Notes: generated by a model not told the origin, from the sequence alone. A DNA stretch of 64,000 nt from Microbacterium festucae (GCF_025421715.1 NZ_JAOEFC010000002.1:496001-560000), one strand, 5' to 3'. Shown: positions 51,565-63,263, numbered from the stretch's first letter. Made by a program: numbers and translations.

Positions 51565-52836
51565 TCAGCGGCGAGGGCGTGCGTACAGCGCCAGCACCGT
51601 GACGGCCACGACGATCACGAGCGCGACCAGCGCCAGCCCGCCGTAGCCGATCCACGAGAGCACGACACCGGCCAGCACCGCGCCGACGGCGGCCGAGAGC
51701 GTCATGATCGTGTCGCTGCGGCCCTGTCGCCGCGGGCGGAGCGCCGACGGCGTGCTCTCGGTGAGAAGCGCGGCCCCCGACACGGTCGCCGCGCTCCACC
51801 CGAGACCCAGCAGCAGCAGCGCCACGATCACCGCCGGGGGCCAGTCGGGGGCGAGGGCGGCGAGGGTGAGCGAGGCTGCCAGCAGCAGCTGGCCGAGCAG
51901 CACCGTGCGCACGCGCCCCCACCGATCGGCGAGCAGGCCGAACACCGGCGAGAGCCCGTACATGCCGAACACGTGCAGGGCGATGGTCACCCCGACGATC
52001 AGCGTGACGTGGTCGGGAGCGAGGTGGGCCAGATGCACCGGGGTCATGGCCATGACCGAGGCCATCACCACGTGCGAGCCCGCCACGGCGAACACCGCGT
52101 AACGCGCCGTGCCGGGGGCGTCGCGTTCCACGATGCCCTCGCGCGCCGCCGCGCCGCTGAGCGCCAGGCGCTGCGCGGTGAGCAGCGGGTCGGGGCGCAG
52201 GGCCACGATGTAGAGCACGAAGGCGGCCGCCTGCGCCACGATCGAGAACGCGTAGGCGCCCGTCAGCGGCGGCATCCCGATCGCCTGGCCGAGGGCCTCG
52301 CCGGGGGTCAGCAGCAGCGGCCCGAGTACGCCGCCCACGGTCGTCGCCCACACCACGGTGCCGAGGTCACGGCCCCGGCGGGCGCTGACGGCGAGGTCGG
52401 TCGCCGCGAAGCGGGACTGCAGGTTGCCGGCGTTGCCGACGCCGATGAGGATGACCCCCGCCAGCAGCAGCGGGAACACGCGCCCGGCCGCGGCGAGCAG
52501 CACGATGCCGATGCCCACCAGGGCGAACAGGTTGCCCAGGGTGAGCGCCAGCCGGCGGCCGCGCCGGGCGGCCAGCGCCGCCAGCGGGATCGCCGCGAGC
52601 GAGGCGCCCAGCGTCACCGAGGCCGTCGCCAGGCCCGACAGTGCGTCCTGCCCCGAGATGTCGGCGGCCAGCAGCGCGCCGAGCGACACCGTGGCCCCGA
52701 AGGCGATGCCGCCCAGCACCTGACCGGCGGCGAGCACGCCGACGGTGCGCCGCTGCACGGCCGCGATCTCCCCCGCGCCGATCTCCCCCGCGCGCTGCGG
52801 AGCGCCGGGCTGGTCGGCGTCGGGCGCTGCCGTCAT
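51565..52836 (-). CDS. Major facilitator superfamily transporter (12 membrane segments)
   Basis: A 423-residue MFS permease with about twelve hydrophobic segments. The loop 2-3 motif is seen as ALAARRGRRLALTLG (about residues 82-96), and a second half-repeat is GLLADRWGRVRTVLLG. Nothing in it tells the substrate. It converges on the D-amino-acid run (27 bases between stops) and lies downstream of the FAH hydrolase, so it could belong to either group. Confidence 0.85.
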   Translation of the reverse strand: MTAAPDADQPGAPQRAGEIGAGEIAAVQRRTVGVLAAGQVLGGIAFGATVSLGALLAADISGQDALSGLATASVTLGASLAAIPLAALAARRGRRLALTLGNLFALVGIGIVLLAAAGRVFPLLLAGVILIGVGNAGNLQSRFAATDLAVSARRGRDLGTVVWATTVGGVLGPLLLTPGEALGQAIGMPPLTGAYAFSIVAQAAAFVLYIVALRPDPLLTAQRLALSGAAAREGIVERDAPGTARYAVFAVAGSHVVMASVMAMTPVHLAHLAPDHVTLIVGVTIALHVFGMYGLSPVFGLLADRWGRVRTVLLGQLLLAASLTLAALAPDWPPAVIVALLLLGLGWSAATVSGAALLTESTPSALRPRRQGRSDTIMTLSAAVGAVLAGVVLSWIGYGGLALVALVIVVAVTVLALYARPRR

Positions 52837-52854
52837 CGCCGTCAGGCCCGTCGT

Positions 52855-53622
52855 TCAGGCATCGCGCACGGGGTTGCGCAGCACGCCCAATCCGGTGATC
52901 TCCACCTCGACGCTCTCGCCCGCCACGATCGGCCCGACCCCGGCGGGGGTCCCCGCGAGGATCACGTCGCCCGGGAGCAGGGTGAAGGCGTGCGAGGCGT
53001 AGGAGATGAACTCGGCCACCGAGTGCACCATCTCGCCGAGCGTGCCGTCCTGCCGCACCTCGCCGTCGACGCGGGTGATGATGCGCACGTCGGCGGTCGG
53101 CTCGAACTCCGTCTCGATCGCCGGTCCCAGCGGGCAGAAGGTGTCGAACCCCTTGGCGCGGGCCCACTGGCCGTCGGTCTTCTGCAGGTCGCGGGCCGTC
53201 ACGTCGTTGCCGATCGTGTAGCCGAACACGTAGTCCAGCGCATCCTCGACGGCGACGTTCTTGGCGACGCGACCGATGACCGCGGCCAGCTCCCCCTCAT
53301 AGTCCACGCGCTCCGAGACCGCCGGGCGCACGATCGTGTCGCCCGGCCCGATCACCGAGGTGTTGGGCTTGAGGAACATCATGGGCTCGGGCGGAACCTC
53401 GTTGCCGAGCTCCGCCGCGTGGTCGCGGTAGTTGCGTGCGATCCCGATGATCTTCGAGCGCGGGATGACGGGGGCCAGCAACGCCACCTCACCCAGCGGC
53501 ACCCGCTCCCCCGTGGTGTCGAAGCCCGCGAACAGCGGGTCGCCCGAGAGCACGACGAGCTCGGTGCCGTCGACGACGCCGAAGCCGATGCGGTCCTGGT
53601 GGCTGAAGCGCGCGATCCTCAC
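52855..53622 (-). CDS. Fumarylacetoacetate hydrolase family protein
   Basis: A 255-residue FAH-fold enzyme. Catalytic features are [15 protein letters not shown] (about residues 60-74), the metal ligands in [12 protein letters not shown] (Glu) and a downstream Asp in [11 protein letters not shown], and the final [17 protein letters not shown]. Members hydrolyse, decarboxylate or tautomerise 2-oxo acids such as oxaloacetate or acylpyruvates. The GTG start overlaps the ilvE stop by four bases. Confidence 0.88.
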   Translation of the reverse strand: MRIARFSHQDRIGFGVVDGTELVVLSGDPLFAGFDTTGERVPLGEVALLAPVIPRSKIIGIARNYRDHAAELGNEVPPEPMMFLKPNTSVIGPGDTIVRPAVSERVDYEGELAAVIGRVAKNVAVEDALDYVFGYTIGNDVTARDLQKTDGQWARAKGFDTFCPLGPAIETEFEPTADVRIITRVDGEVRQDGTLGEMVHSVAEFISYASHAFTLLPGDVILAGTPAGVGPIVAGESVEVEITGLGVLRNPVRDA

Positions 53623-54740
53623 GCGGCGCCCGCCGTGTCGGCATCCAGGCGCTCGAGCCAGCCGTGCGTGTCGGCGCGTCGGCCGTACTGGATGTCGGTG
53701 AGCTCGGTGCGCAGCGACTGCGCGAGCTCGCCGAGGGGCTGCTCGTCGACGAAGTCGGCGCCCTTGAGCACGCCGATGGGGGCCACCACGGCGGCCGTGC
53801 CGCACGCGAACACCTCGACGATGTCGCCGGAGGCCACGCCCTCGCGCCACTCCTGCAGCGACACCGCGCGGCGCTCGACCTTGTGACCGCGGTCGGCGGC
53901 CAGCTGCAGGATCGAGTCGCGCGTGATGCCCTCGAGGATCGATGCCGAGTGCGGGGTGACGATCGTGCCGTCCTTGTAGACGAAGACGATGTTCATGCCG
54001 CCGAGCTCTTCGACGTTGCGGTCCTGGTCGAGGAAGACGACCTGGTCGCAGCCCTGCTCGTAGGCCTCCGCCTGCGGCAGCAGGCTGGCGGCGTAGTTGC
54101 CGCCGGTCTTGGCCGCACCGGTGCCGCCCTTGCCGGCGCGGGCGTAGTCCTCGCTCAGCCAGATCGAGACCGGCTTGGCGCCGCCCTTGAAGTAGGCGCC
54201 CACGGGGCTGGCGATGAGGTAGTAGGCCACCTTGTTCGCCGGGCGCACCCCGAGGAAGGCCTCCTTGGCGAACATGAACGGACGCAGGTAGAGGCTCTGG
54301 TCCTCACCCGAGGGCACCCACGCGCCGTCGACGGCGATGAGCGCCTTCAGAGACTCCAGGAAGTACTCCACGGGCAGCTCGGGCAGCGCCAGGCGGCGCG
54401 CGCTGCGCTGCAGGCGCAGGCCGTTCTGGCGCGGGCGGAACGTGTGGATCGATCCGTCGGCGTGACGGTAGGCCTTGATGCCCTCGAAGATCTCCTGGCC
54501 GTAGTGCAGCACCGCGGCGGCGGGGTCGAGGGAGATGGGGCCGTAGGGCTGCACGCGGGGGCGATGCCACCCGCCGCGCACCGACCAGCAGATGTCGACC
54601 ATGTGGTCGGTGAAGGCGGTGCCGAAGGCGGGGTCGGCCAGCAGCGCATCGCGCTCGGCCGGGCTCTTGGCGGCGAGGTTCTTCGTGACCGCGAACTCGA
54701 GCGGGGCGAGGGCGGCGTCGGGGTCGTACGTGAGGCTCAT
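53619..54740 (-). CDS. ilvE: Branched-chain amino acid aminotransferase
   Basis: A 373-residue class IV PLP transaminase for the last step of Leu, Ile and Val synthesis. The PLP lysine is Lys211 in [32 protein letters not shown] (about residues 78-96) and [15 protein letters not shown] are typical of the IlvE group II. It lies 63 bases downstream of leuB, so leuB-ilvE-FAH are probably cotranscribed. Confidence 0.96.
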   Translation of the reverse strand: MSLTYDPDAALAPLEFAVTKNLAAKSPAERDALLADPAFGTAFTDHMVDICWSVRGGWHRPRVQPYGPISLDPAAAVLHYGQEIFEGIKAYRHADGSIHTFRPRQNGLRLQRSARRLALPELPVEYFLESLKALIAVDGAWVPSGEDQSLYLRPFMFAKEAFLGVRPANKVAYYLIASPVGAYFKGGAKPVSIWLSEDYARAGKGGTGAAKTGGNYAASLLPQAEAYEQGCDQVVFLDQDRNVEELGGMNIVFVYKDGTIVTPHSASILEGITRDSILQLAADRGHKVERRAVSLQEWREGVASGDIVEVFACGTAAVVAPIGVLKGADFVDEQPLGELAQSLRTELTDIQYGRRADTHGWLERLDADTAGAA

Positions 54741-54803
54741 GATGGGTTCCTGAAGGGTCGTGGCGCTGTTCCTGAAGTCGTGGGCCGGGCGCGTGGCTCC
54801 AGG

Positions 54804-55856
54804 CTACGCCTGCAGGGCGGCGACGATGGCGTCGCCGATCTCGGCGGTGCGGCGGGCGGCCGTGCCGCGGGTCGCGATGTCGTCCTCCACCGCGCGGGTG
54901 ACGCGCTGTGCGGCGTCGCCGAGCCCGAGGTGGTCGAGCAGCAGGGCGACGGACAGGATCGCGGCCGTGGGATCGGCCTTCTGCTGTCCTGCGATGTCGG
55001 GCGCGGATCCGTGCACGGGCTCGAACATCGAGGGGGACGCGCCGTCGGGGTTGATGTTCCCCGAAGCGGCGAGGCCGATGCCACCGGTGACGGCGCCGGC
55101 CAAGTCGGTGAGGATGTCGCCGAAGAGGTTGTCGGTGACGATCACGTCGAAGCGGCCCGGGTTCGTGACCAGGAAGATCGTCGCCGCGTCGACGTGCAGA
55201 TAGTCTACGGCGACGTCCGGGTGCTCGGATGCCACCTCGTCGACGATGCGCTTCCACATGCCCCCGGCGTGCACGAGCACGTTGGTCTTGTGCACGAGGG
55301 TGAGCTTGCCGCGGCGCTTCCCGGCCTGCGCGAACGCGTACCGCACGACGCGCTCGATGCCGTAGGCCGTGTTGACGCTGGTCTCGTTGGCGACCTCGTG
55401 CACCGTGCCGGTGCGGATCGACCCGCCGTTGCCGACGTAGGGGCCCTCGGTGCCCTCGCGCACCACGACGAAGTCGATGTCGCCCGGGGCGGCCAGCGGC
55501 CCCGGCACGCCCGGGTAGAGCTTCGAGGGCCGCAGGTTCACGTAGTGGTCGAGCTCGAAGCGCAGCTTGAGCAGCAGGCCGCGCTCGATGTTGGCATCCT
55601 TCAGCCGCGGATCGCCGGGCACCCCGCCGACCGCCCCGAGCAGGATGGCGTCGTGGCCCTTGATGGCGGCGAGGTCGTCGTCGGTGAGGGTGTCGCCGGT
55701 CTCGAGGTAGCGACCGGCACCGAGCGAGAAGCGCGTGCGCGAGAAGGTCACGTCGCTGCCGGCGGTGACGGCGTCGAGCACCTTCTCCGCCTCGGCGACG
55801 ACCTCGGGGCCGATACCGTCACCGGGGATGACGGCCAGGGTGACGACACGCGACAT
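54804..55856 (-). CDS. leuB: 3-isopropylmalate dehydrogenase LeuB
   Basis: A 350-residue oxidative decarboxylase for leucine synthesis. [23 protein letters not shown] is near the N-terminus. The divalent-metal and NAD region is [20 protein letters not shown] to [20 protein letters not shown]. It is the short actinobacterial type. It begins 28 bases after the drug-efflux gene's stop, apart from leuCD at 27-28.7 kb. Confidence 0.96.
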   Translation of the reverse strand: MSRVVTLAVIPGDGIGPEVVAEAEKVLDAVTAGSDVTFSRTRFSLGAGRYLETGDTLTDDDLAAIKGHDAILLGAVGGVPGDPRLKDANIERGLLLKLRFELDHYVNLRPSKLYPGVPGPLAAPGDIDFVVVREGTEGPYVGNGGSIRTGTVHEVANETSVNTAYGIERVVRYAFAQAGKRRGKLTLVHKTNVLVHAGGMWKRIVDEVASEHPDVAVDYLHVDAATIFLVTNPGRFDVIVTDNLFGDILTDLAGAVTGGIGLAASGNINPDGASPSMFEPVHGSAPDIAGQQKADPTAAILSVALLLDHLGLGDAAQRVTRAVEDDIATRGTAARRTAEIGDAIVAALQA

Positions 55857-55884
55857 TGCTCTCCTTCAGCTGAGGGGGCGCCGC

Positions 55885-57438
55885 TCAGTGCACAGGCGGC
55901 GCGGTGCGGGAGGCTTCCCGCGTTCCTCTCAGCGTAGTGGCCGCGATGACCGCTGCCACGGCGACCAGGGCCGCGCCGATGAGGGCCGTGACCACCACAC
56001 CCGAGTCGAACGCGTGGGCGGCGGCGGTGCGCAGCGCCTCCGCGGTGGCGGGGGCCAGCGTGTCGGCCACCGTCATCGCGCCGGCCAGCGTCTCGCGGGC
56101 GGCGGCGGCCGCCGCATCCGGGATGCCGGCGGGCATGACCAGTCCGCTGCGGTAGGCGGCGGCGAGGATGCCGCCCAGCACGGCCGTGCCCAGCACGGCA
56201 CCCAGTTCGTAGGCGGTCTCGGACACCGCGCTGGCAGCCCCCGCCTTCGCCGGCGGCGCCGTGGCCAGCACGAGCTCGTTCGAGACGGTCTCGGCGGCGC
56301 CGATGCCGACGCCCAGCAGCGTGAAGGCGGCCACCAGCAGCGGCACCGAGTCGACGGCCAGCGGCACGAGCAGGTAGGCGGCGACCGACAGGGTGAGGGC
56401 CACCGGCACGACCACGCGCGGCGAGACGCGGCGCGAGATCGGCACCACGAGCAGCCCGGCGACGATCATCGCCGCCATGCCGGGGACGAGCGCCAGCCCC
56501 GCCGTCATGGGGGTGAGCCCCACGATCAGCTGCAGGTGCTGGGCGACGAAGTAGAGGAAGCCCACGAGCGCGATGACGCTCAGCAGGTTCACCAGCAGGG
56601 CGCCGGTGAAGGCGCCGCGCGAGAACAGGCGCATGTCGAGCATGGGCGACGACGAGGCCAGCTGCCGGCGCACGAAGACGACGCCGAAGCCCAGCCCAGC
56701 CACGGCGAGCACGACGGGGATCGCCCCGAACCCGTGCACCGCGACCTCCTTGATCGCGTAGACGATCGGCAGCATGGTCAGCATCGACAGCACGATGCTG
56801 AGCGGGTCGATGCGGCCCGGGTGCGGGTCGCGGCTCTCGGGAACGAGGAACGGCGCGAGCACGAGCAGCGGAATGAGCACCGGCACCGACAGCAGGAACA
56901 CCGAGCCCCAGGCGAAGTGCTCGAGCAGCAGGCCGCCGACGATGGGGCCGAGGGCGGCACCGGCCGAGAACATCGACGCCCAGACGGCGATCGCCAGGCG
57001 CCGCTGGTCGCGGTCGGTGAAGATCGAGCGCAGCAGCGACAGGGTGGAGGGCATGAGCATCGCGCCGAACACGCCCATGGCCGCGCGGGCCGCGATCAGG
57101 GCCGCGGCGGTGGGGGCGAAGGCGGCGAGCACCGACACGGCGGCGAAGCCGGTGGCGCCGATCAGCAGCATCCGCCGCCGGCCGAACCGGTCGCCGAGGG
57201 TGCCCATGGTCACCAGCAGCCCCGCGAGCACGAGCGGGTAGGCGTCGATGATCCACAGCTGCTCGATGCTGGTGGGCTGCAGGTCGCGGGCGATGTCGGG
57301 CAGCGCGAAGCTCAGCACCGTGTTGTCCACCGAGACCAGCAGCACGGGCAGCATCAGCACGATCAGGGCCGCCCAGCCGCGGGCGCCCACGCGCCGGCCG
57401 GCCTTCTCGGCGATTCGCAGCTCTTCTGTCAATGTCAT
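55885..57438 (-). CDS. DHA2-family multidrug efflux transporter (14 membrane segments)
   Basis: A 517-residue MFS exporter. Motif A is GTLGDRFGRRRMLLIG (about residues 78-93). The antiporter motif C appears as SAGAALGPIVGG (about 157-168), and SVDNTVLSFALPDI in the first helix is the DHA2 signature. About fourteen helices are visible. The ATG at 57438 is divergent from a TetR gene with a 62-base gap, the standard self-regulated drug pump arrangement. Confidence 0.9.
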   Translation of the reverse strand: MTLTEELRIAEKAGRRVGARGWAALIVLMLPVLLVSVDNTVLSFALPDIARDLQPTSIEQLWIIDAYPLVLAGLLVTMGTLGDRFGRRRMLLIGATGFAAVSVLAAFAPTAAALIAARAAMGVFGAMLMPSTLSLLRSIFTDRDQRRLAIAVWASMFSAGAALGPIVGGLLLEHFAWGSVFLLSVPVLIPLLVLAPFLVPESRDPHPGRIDPLSIVLSMLTMLPIVYAIKEVAVHGFGAIPVVLAVAGLGFGVVFVRRQLASSSPMLDMRLFSRGAFTGALLVNLLSVIALVGFLYFVAQHLQLIVGLTPMTAGLALVPGMAAMIVAGLLVVPISRRVSPRVVVPVALTLSVAAYLLVPLAVDSVPLLVAAFTLLGVGIGAAETVSNELVLATAPPAKAGAASAVSETAYELGAVLGTAVLGGILAAAYRSGLVMPAGIPDAAAAAARETLAGAMTVADTLAPATAEALRTAAAHAFDSGVVVTALIGAALVAVAAVIAATTLRGTREASRTAPPVH

Positions 57439-57500
57439 TTCTTCACCGTCCAGCCGGTATAGTAACACGGAACAGCCCCGCGATCCGAAGGATGCCCACC

Positions 57501-58100
57501 ATGAGTCGACCGCCGCGTGCCCGTGACCTCGTGCTCGACGCCTTCGAATCGCTCATGCTCGCCGACGGCGGGCGGGCCACCCTGGATGCCACCGCTCACG
57601 CCGCAGGCGTGTCCAAGGGCGGCCTCCTCTACCACTTCCCCAGCAAGGAGGCCCTCGAAGCCGGGTTGGTCGACCGGCTCGAGGCGCTGGTCACCGACGA
57701 CATCACGCGCATCGAGAGCGCCCCCGAGGGCCCGGTGGCCTACTTCCTGCAGTCATCGGTCATGGACGACGACCCCCTCGACCGCGCGATCGTCGCCGTG
57801 TCGCGCCTGGCCCAGGCCGGCAACGCCGCCGCCGGCGCGGCGCTGCGCACCATGCGCACGCGGTGGGAGGACGTGCTGCGTCCGCACGTGCGCGATCAGG
57901 CGGCGCTGGACCTCGTGATCCTCGTGAGCGACGGGCTCTACTTCAACAACGCGCTCAGCCTGCACGACGCGCTCGGGGTCGCCGAGGCGACGGCCGCCGT
58001 CCCCCGCGGGGCGGCGCTGGACGCGCTCATCGCGCTGGTCGTGCGCACCGCGGCCCTCCCGGCCGTGGACGACGATCAGGCCTCGGTGAGCTCGATCTGA
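57501..58100 (+). CDS. TetR-family regulator of the adjacent efflux pump
   Basis: A 199-residue TetR repressor. The helix-turn-helix is at about residues 8-52 (LVLDAFESLMLADGGRATLD, then AHAAGVSKGGLLYHFPSKEA). The C-terminal part is of the type seen with DHA2 pumps. The CCGGTATAGTAACACGG imperfect palindrome at about 57453-57469 is a candidate operator. Its last 25 bases overlap the end of serA on the opposite strand. Confidence 0.88.
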   Translation: MSRPPRARDLVLDAFESLMLADGGRATLDATAHAAGVSKGGLLYHFPSKEALEAGLVDRLEALVTDDITRIESAPEGPVAYFLQSSVMDDDPLDRAIVAVSRLAQAGNAAAGAALRTMRTRWEDVLRPHVRDQAALDLVILVSDGLYFNNALSLHDALGVAEATAAVPRGAALDALIALVVRTAALPAVDDDQASVSSI

Positions 58101-59680
58101 CGGAAGAGGTCGCCGGCGACGGCATCCCGCATCTGCTCGAGGATCTCGTCGGGAACCGGCGACGAGACGGTGAGCACCGAGAGGGCGCGGCCGCTCGCGT
58201 CGGGACGGGCCACCTGCAGGCTCTCGATGTTGATGCCGGCGGCGCCGAGCTTCTGACCGTAGATCGCCACGATGCCGGGGCGGTCGGCGTAGCGCATCAC
58301 GACGTGGTGGCGCTCGATCGGCACCTCGAGCTCGTACCCGTTGATCCCGACGACCTTGGGGATCATGCGGGTGCCCGCCAGCGTGCCGGCGACCGTGAGC
58401 TCGCTGCCGTCGGCCAGCGTGCCGCGCAGGATCGTGATGTTGCGGTACAGCGGGCTCTCGGCCTCGACGATCAGGCGGGTCTCGATGCCGCGCTGCTCGG
58501 CGAACAGGGGCGCGTTGACGTAGGAGACCTTCTCGCTGACGATGTTGGTGAAGATGCCCTTGAGGGCGGCCAGCTTGTAGACGCTGACGTCGTACTCGGC
58601 CAGCTCGCCGCGCACCTCGATGTCGAGGCTCGTCAGCGCACTGGCGGCCAGGCCCGTGAAGATCTGGCCCAGCTGCTCGACGAGCGCGATGCCGGGGCGC
58701 ACGAACGGGTCGATGATGCCGCCGGCGACGTTGACCGCGTCGGGCACGAGGTCGCCCTCGAGAGCGAGCTTGACCGACTTGGCGACCGAGACGCCCGCCT
58801 TCTCCTGCGCCTCTTCGGTCGACGCGCCCAGGTGCGGGGTGACCACGACGTTGGGCAGGGCCAGCAGCGGGAACGCGGTGCCGTCGGGGCGCGGGGGCTC
58901 GGAGGTGAAGACATCGAGGCCGGCGCCGGCGATCTCGCCGGTGGTCAGCGCGGTGTACAGCGCCTCCTCGTCGATGAGGCCGCCGCGGGCGACGTTGACG
59001 ACGTAGGCCGTGGGCTTCATGATCGCGAACTGCTCGGTGCCGATCATGCCGGTCGTCTCGGCGGTCTTGGGCATGTGGATCGTGACGAAGTCGCTGGTGC
59101 GCAGCAGCTCGTCGAGCGAGAGCAGCTGCACGCCGAGCTGCTGGGCCCGCGCGGGGGTGACGTAGGGGTCGTAGGCGACCACCGAGACGCCGAAGGCCTG
59201 CAGGCGGGCGGCGATGAGGGCGCCGATGCGGCCGAGGCCGATGATGCCGACGGTCTTCTCGAACAGTTCCGCACCGGTGAACGAGCTGCGCTTCCACGCG
59301 CCCGCGGCCAGCGACGCGTGCGCGGCGGGGATGTGGCGGGCGAGACTCAGGATGTGGCCGACGGTCAGCTCGGCGGCCGAGATGATGTTGGAGGTCGGGG
59401 CGTTGACGACCATGACGCCGGCGGTGGTGGCCGCCTTGATGTCGACGTTGTCGAGGCCCACGCCGGCACGGGCGATCACCTTCAGGCTCGGGGCCGCGGC
59501 GATCGCCTCGGCATCCATCTTCGTCGCCGAGCGGATGAGCACCGCGTCGACGTCGGCGAGGGCCGGCAGCAGCTGCGCACGGTCGGCGCCGTCGACGTGG
59601 CGCACCTCGAAGTCGGGACCGAGCGCATCGATCGTGGCGGGAGAGAGTTCTTCGGCGATGAGGACGACGGGCTTGGACAC
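58076..59680 (-). CDS. serA: D-3-phosphoglycerate dehydrogenase SerA
   Basis: A 534-residue long-form SerA, first enzyme of serine synthesis. NAD-binding GIIGLGRIGALIAARLQAFG is at about residues 140-160. The catalytic His lies in NVVVTPHLGASTEEAQEKAG. An intervening ASB domain (about 320-450) precedes a C-terminal ACT domain (about 455-534) for serine feedback. GTG 59680 was chosen because a GAAGG site lies upstream and VSKPVVLIAEELS is the family start. Confidence 0.96.
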   Translation of the reverse strand: MSKPVVLIAEELSPATIDALGPDFEVRHVDGADRAQLLPALADVDAVLIRSATKMDAEAIAAAPSLKVIARAGVGLDNVDIKAATTAGVMVVNAPTSNIISAAELTVGHILSLARHIPAAHASLAAGAWKRSSFTGAELFEKTVGIIGLGRIGALIAARLQAFGVSVVAYDPYVTPARAQQLGVQLLSLDELLRTSDFVTIHMPKTAETTGMIGTEQFAIMKPTAYVVNVARGGLIDEEALYTALTTGEIAGAGLDVFTSEPPRPDGTAFPLLALPNVVVTPHLGASTEEAQEKAGVSVAKSVKLALEGDLVPDAVNVAGGIIDPFVRPGIALVEQLGQIFTGLAASALTSLDIEVRGELAEYDVSVYKLAALKGIFTNIVSEKVSYVNAPLFAEQRGIETRLIVEAESPLYRNITILRGTLADGSELTVAGTLAGTRMIPKVVGINGYELEVPIERHHVVMRYADRPGIVAIYGQKLGAAGINIESLQVARPDASGRALSVLTVSSPVPDEILEQMRDAVAGDLFRQIELTEA

Positions 59681-59827
59681 GGCAGAACCTTCGTGTTGGT
59701 GCACAGGGGTGAGATCCACAGAGTGGGGCCACGCCGCACGACGTCGGGGCGGGTGCAGCCAGCCTACCGGGCCGGGCCGCCGGCCTCGAACCGTGTGACG
59801 TCGTGTGCGGGCAGCCGCCCGCGGGGC

Positions 59828-60199
59828 TCAGCCGCCCAGCAGCGAGGCGCCCGCGACGACCGAGTAGGCGAGCACGTCGAGCCAGAAGACGGCCACGACG
59901 CCCAGCCCGGCCAGCAGCAGCAGGGCGAACCGCCCGGGCGAGCGCTTCCACCCCAGCGCGAACGCGGCGCCGAACACGATCACCGGCAGCACGGCGGCGA
60001 ACAGCAGCACGCCCCACCCCAGCGCGTTGAGGCCGAGGGCCCCGGATGCCTGGGTGATGAGGAACGCGATGGCGTTCCACACCGCGTACGCGTAGAGCAG
60101 GCCCAGCGTTCCGGCGATGGTGACCACGGCCCACACCGGTGTGCGCGGGGTGGCGGGCGTGCGGGGCGTGACGGGGGCGCCGGGCGTGAGGGAGCTCAT
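59828..60199 (-). CDS. Small membrane protein of unknown function
   Basis: A 123-residue protein. A Pro/Thr-rich cytosolic start (TPRTPATPRTP) is followed by three hydrophobic segments (about residues 25-45, 60-85 and 92-115). No family is recognised. The ATG overlaps the stop of the preceding membrane-protein gene (ATGA), so the two are made together and may form one complex. Confidence 0.65.
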   Translation of the reverse strand: MSSLTPGAPVTPRTPATPRTPVWAVVTIAGTLGLLYAYAVWNAIAFLITQASGALGLNALGWGVLLFAAVLPVIVFGAAFALGWKRSPGRFALLLLAGLGVVAVFWLDVLAYSVVAGASLLGG

Positions 60200-60708
60200 G
60201 CGACGACCCCGATCATCAGCAGCGGCCACGGCACGAGCAGCAGCGCCCCGCCGATCAGCCAGGCGAAGCGCACCCACGTCGCCGACGTGCGGGTGAGCAG
60301 GAACACGGTGACGAACCAGAGCGCCGGTGCGGCCACGGCGAACCAGTGGAACGGCGCGAACGCGGCGTCGGCCACGAGGAAGCGCGCGACGCCCTGCAGC
60401 CGCAGGCCGCCGAGGATCCAGCCGAGCGTGTAGAGCAGGTACACGCCGCCGAGCACGCCCACGCCGATGAGCGCCGCGTTGCTCAGCTGCGCCTCGTCGT
60501 CGCCCTCGTCGGGCGCGGCGGCCACGTCTGCCGCCGCGGCCGTGGCGTCGGGTGCGGGCGCCGCCGCCGGGGCGTCACCCAGGGCCTGGCTCCCCTTGCC
60601 GGCGGCCGTGAAGCCGGCGGGCAGCCCGGGGGCCGGTGCGCCGGTGTCGAGGGTGGGATCGTCGTCGCCGCCCCAGCTCAACGCGTCGTCGTCGCGGTCT
60701 TTGTGCAC
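60196..60708 (-). CDS. Membrane protein with disordered acidic N-terminus, unknown function
   Basis: A 170-residue protein. The first 70 residues are acidic and Ala/Pro-rich, probably disordered (KDRDDDALSWGGDDDPTLD). Three hydrophobic segments then cover about 78-165. Together with the coupled 123-residue gene it forms a two-gene unit between serA and cutC. Actinobacterial homologues seem likely, but no function is known to me. The start is GTG at 60708. Confidence 0.65.
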   Translation of the reverse strand: MHKDRDDDALSWGGDDDPTLDTGAPAPGLPAGFTAAGKGSQALGDAPAAAPAPDATAAAADVAAAPDEGDDEAQLSNAALIGVGVLGGVYLLYTLGWILGGLRLQGVARFLVADAAFAPFHWFAVAAPALWFVTVFLLTRTSATWVRFAWLIGGALLLVPWPLLMIGVVA

Positions 60709-60788
60709 CCGGCCAGCCTATCCGCCACCCCGTCGCACCCCGCGCCCCGCGTCCCGCAGCCAGGGGTCCGGCGGGGGTCCGGCGGGGC

Positions 60789-61502
60789 TCAGGCGGCGGC
60801 GGCCACGGCCGCGGCGACGATCGCCGCGCTCGTCACGTCGTGGCCCTCGGCGCCGCCGCCGGGGCCCGAGGGGATGCCTTCGCCGGCGCGCGCCCGGGCC
60901 GACAGGTGCACGGCGGGCACGCCGGCCGCCCGGAGCGCCGGGATGTCACCGGGCCGCACCCCGCCGCCGGCCTGGATCTCCAGGGCTCCGCCGGCACGGG
61001 CGACGAAGGCGCGCAGGGCGGGGATGCCGTCGGCCGAGCGGGCCGCACCCCCCGAGGTGAGCACGCGGTCGACGCCGGCCGTCACGAGAGCGTCGAGCAC
61101 CGCGACGGGGTCGGCGGCGGCGTCGATGGCGCGGTGGAAGGTGAGCGTGGCGGTGCCGGCGGCATCCCGCCAGCGGCGCACCGCATCGGCATCGAGCAGG
61201 CCGTCGGCGGTGAGGGCTCCGACCACCACTCCCCCGACGCCGCGGGTCACGCACGCCGCGATGTCGGCGGTGACGACGGCGACCTCGTCGGCGTCGTAGA
61301 CGAACCCGCCGCCCCGCGGCCGCACGAGCACGTTGACCGTGCGCGGGTCGACGGCGGCCAGCACCGACTCCAGCAGGCCCAGCGACGGGGTGAGACCCCC
61401 GACGTCCAGCGCCTGGCACAGCTCGAGGCGGGTGGCCCCGGCCCCCAGCGCGACGGCCGCTCCCGCGGCATCCTGCACGGCGATCTCCACGACGATGCTC
61501 AC
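60789..61502 (-). CDS. cutC: CutC family protein (copper homeostasis protein)
   Basis: A 237-residue TIM-barrel protein of the CutC family. It has AGATRLELCQALDVGGLTPS (about residues 22-41), VNVLVRPRGGGFVY and LTFHRAIDAAADP. Despite the name, direct copper binding is not proven and an enzymatic role is likely. The usual extended C-terminus is short. The start is GTG at 61502. Confidence 0.92.
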   Translation of the reverse strand: MSIVVEIAVQDAAGAAVALGAGATRLELCQALDVGGLTPSLGLLESVLAAVDPRTVNVLVRPRGGGFVYDADEVAVVTADIAACVTRGVGGVVVGALTADGLLDADAVRRWRDAAGTATLTFHRAIDAAADPVAVLDALVTAGVDRVLTSGGAARSADGIPALRAFVARAGGALEIQAGGGVRPGDIPALRAAGVPAVHLSARARAGEGIPSGPGGGAEGHDVTSAAIVAAAVAAAA

Positions 61503-61570
61503 CGCGCCAGCATAGGACGCCGAAGCGCGCCGGCCCCGCGCGTGTGCCGGGAGAATCGGGCGCACGAGAA

Positions 61571-61601
61571 GGAGCCCGACCCCTTGTGGGGGCCGGGCTC
61601 C
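61571..61601 (-). terminator. Hairpin terminator after ilvC
   Basis: GGAGCCCG (61571-61578) pairs with CGGGCTCC (61594-61601), and the inner CCCC/GGGG extends the stem around TTGT. It lies about 80 bases past the ilvC stop and ahead of cutC. Confidence 0.6.
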
Positions 61602-61679
61602 GCGTGGCTCATGAAAGCCGTCCCCGGCGGATCGCCGGGAGTCTCGATGGGCGCCGTGGGCGCCGCGGGAGACCGGGGG

Positions 61680-63262
<1,583 letters not shown>

Positions 63263-63263
63263 C

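Noticed and set aside
59482..59739. Short frame upstream of serA as an attenuator peptide
   Set aside because: It overlaps the serA start region in another frame, carries no run of Ser codons near its beginning, and no alternative hairpins are evident.
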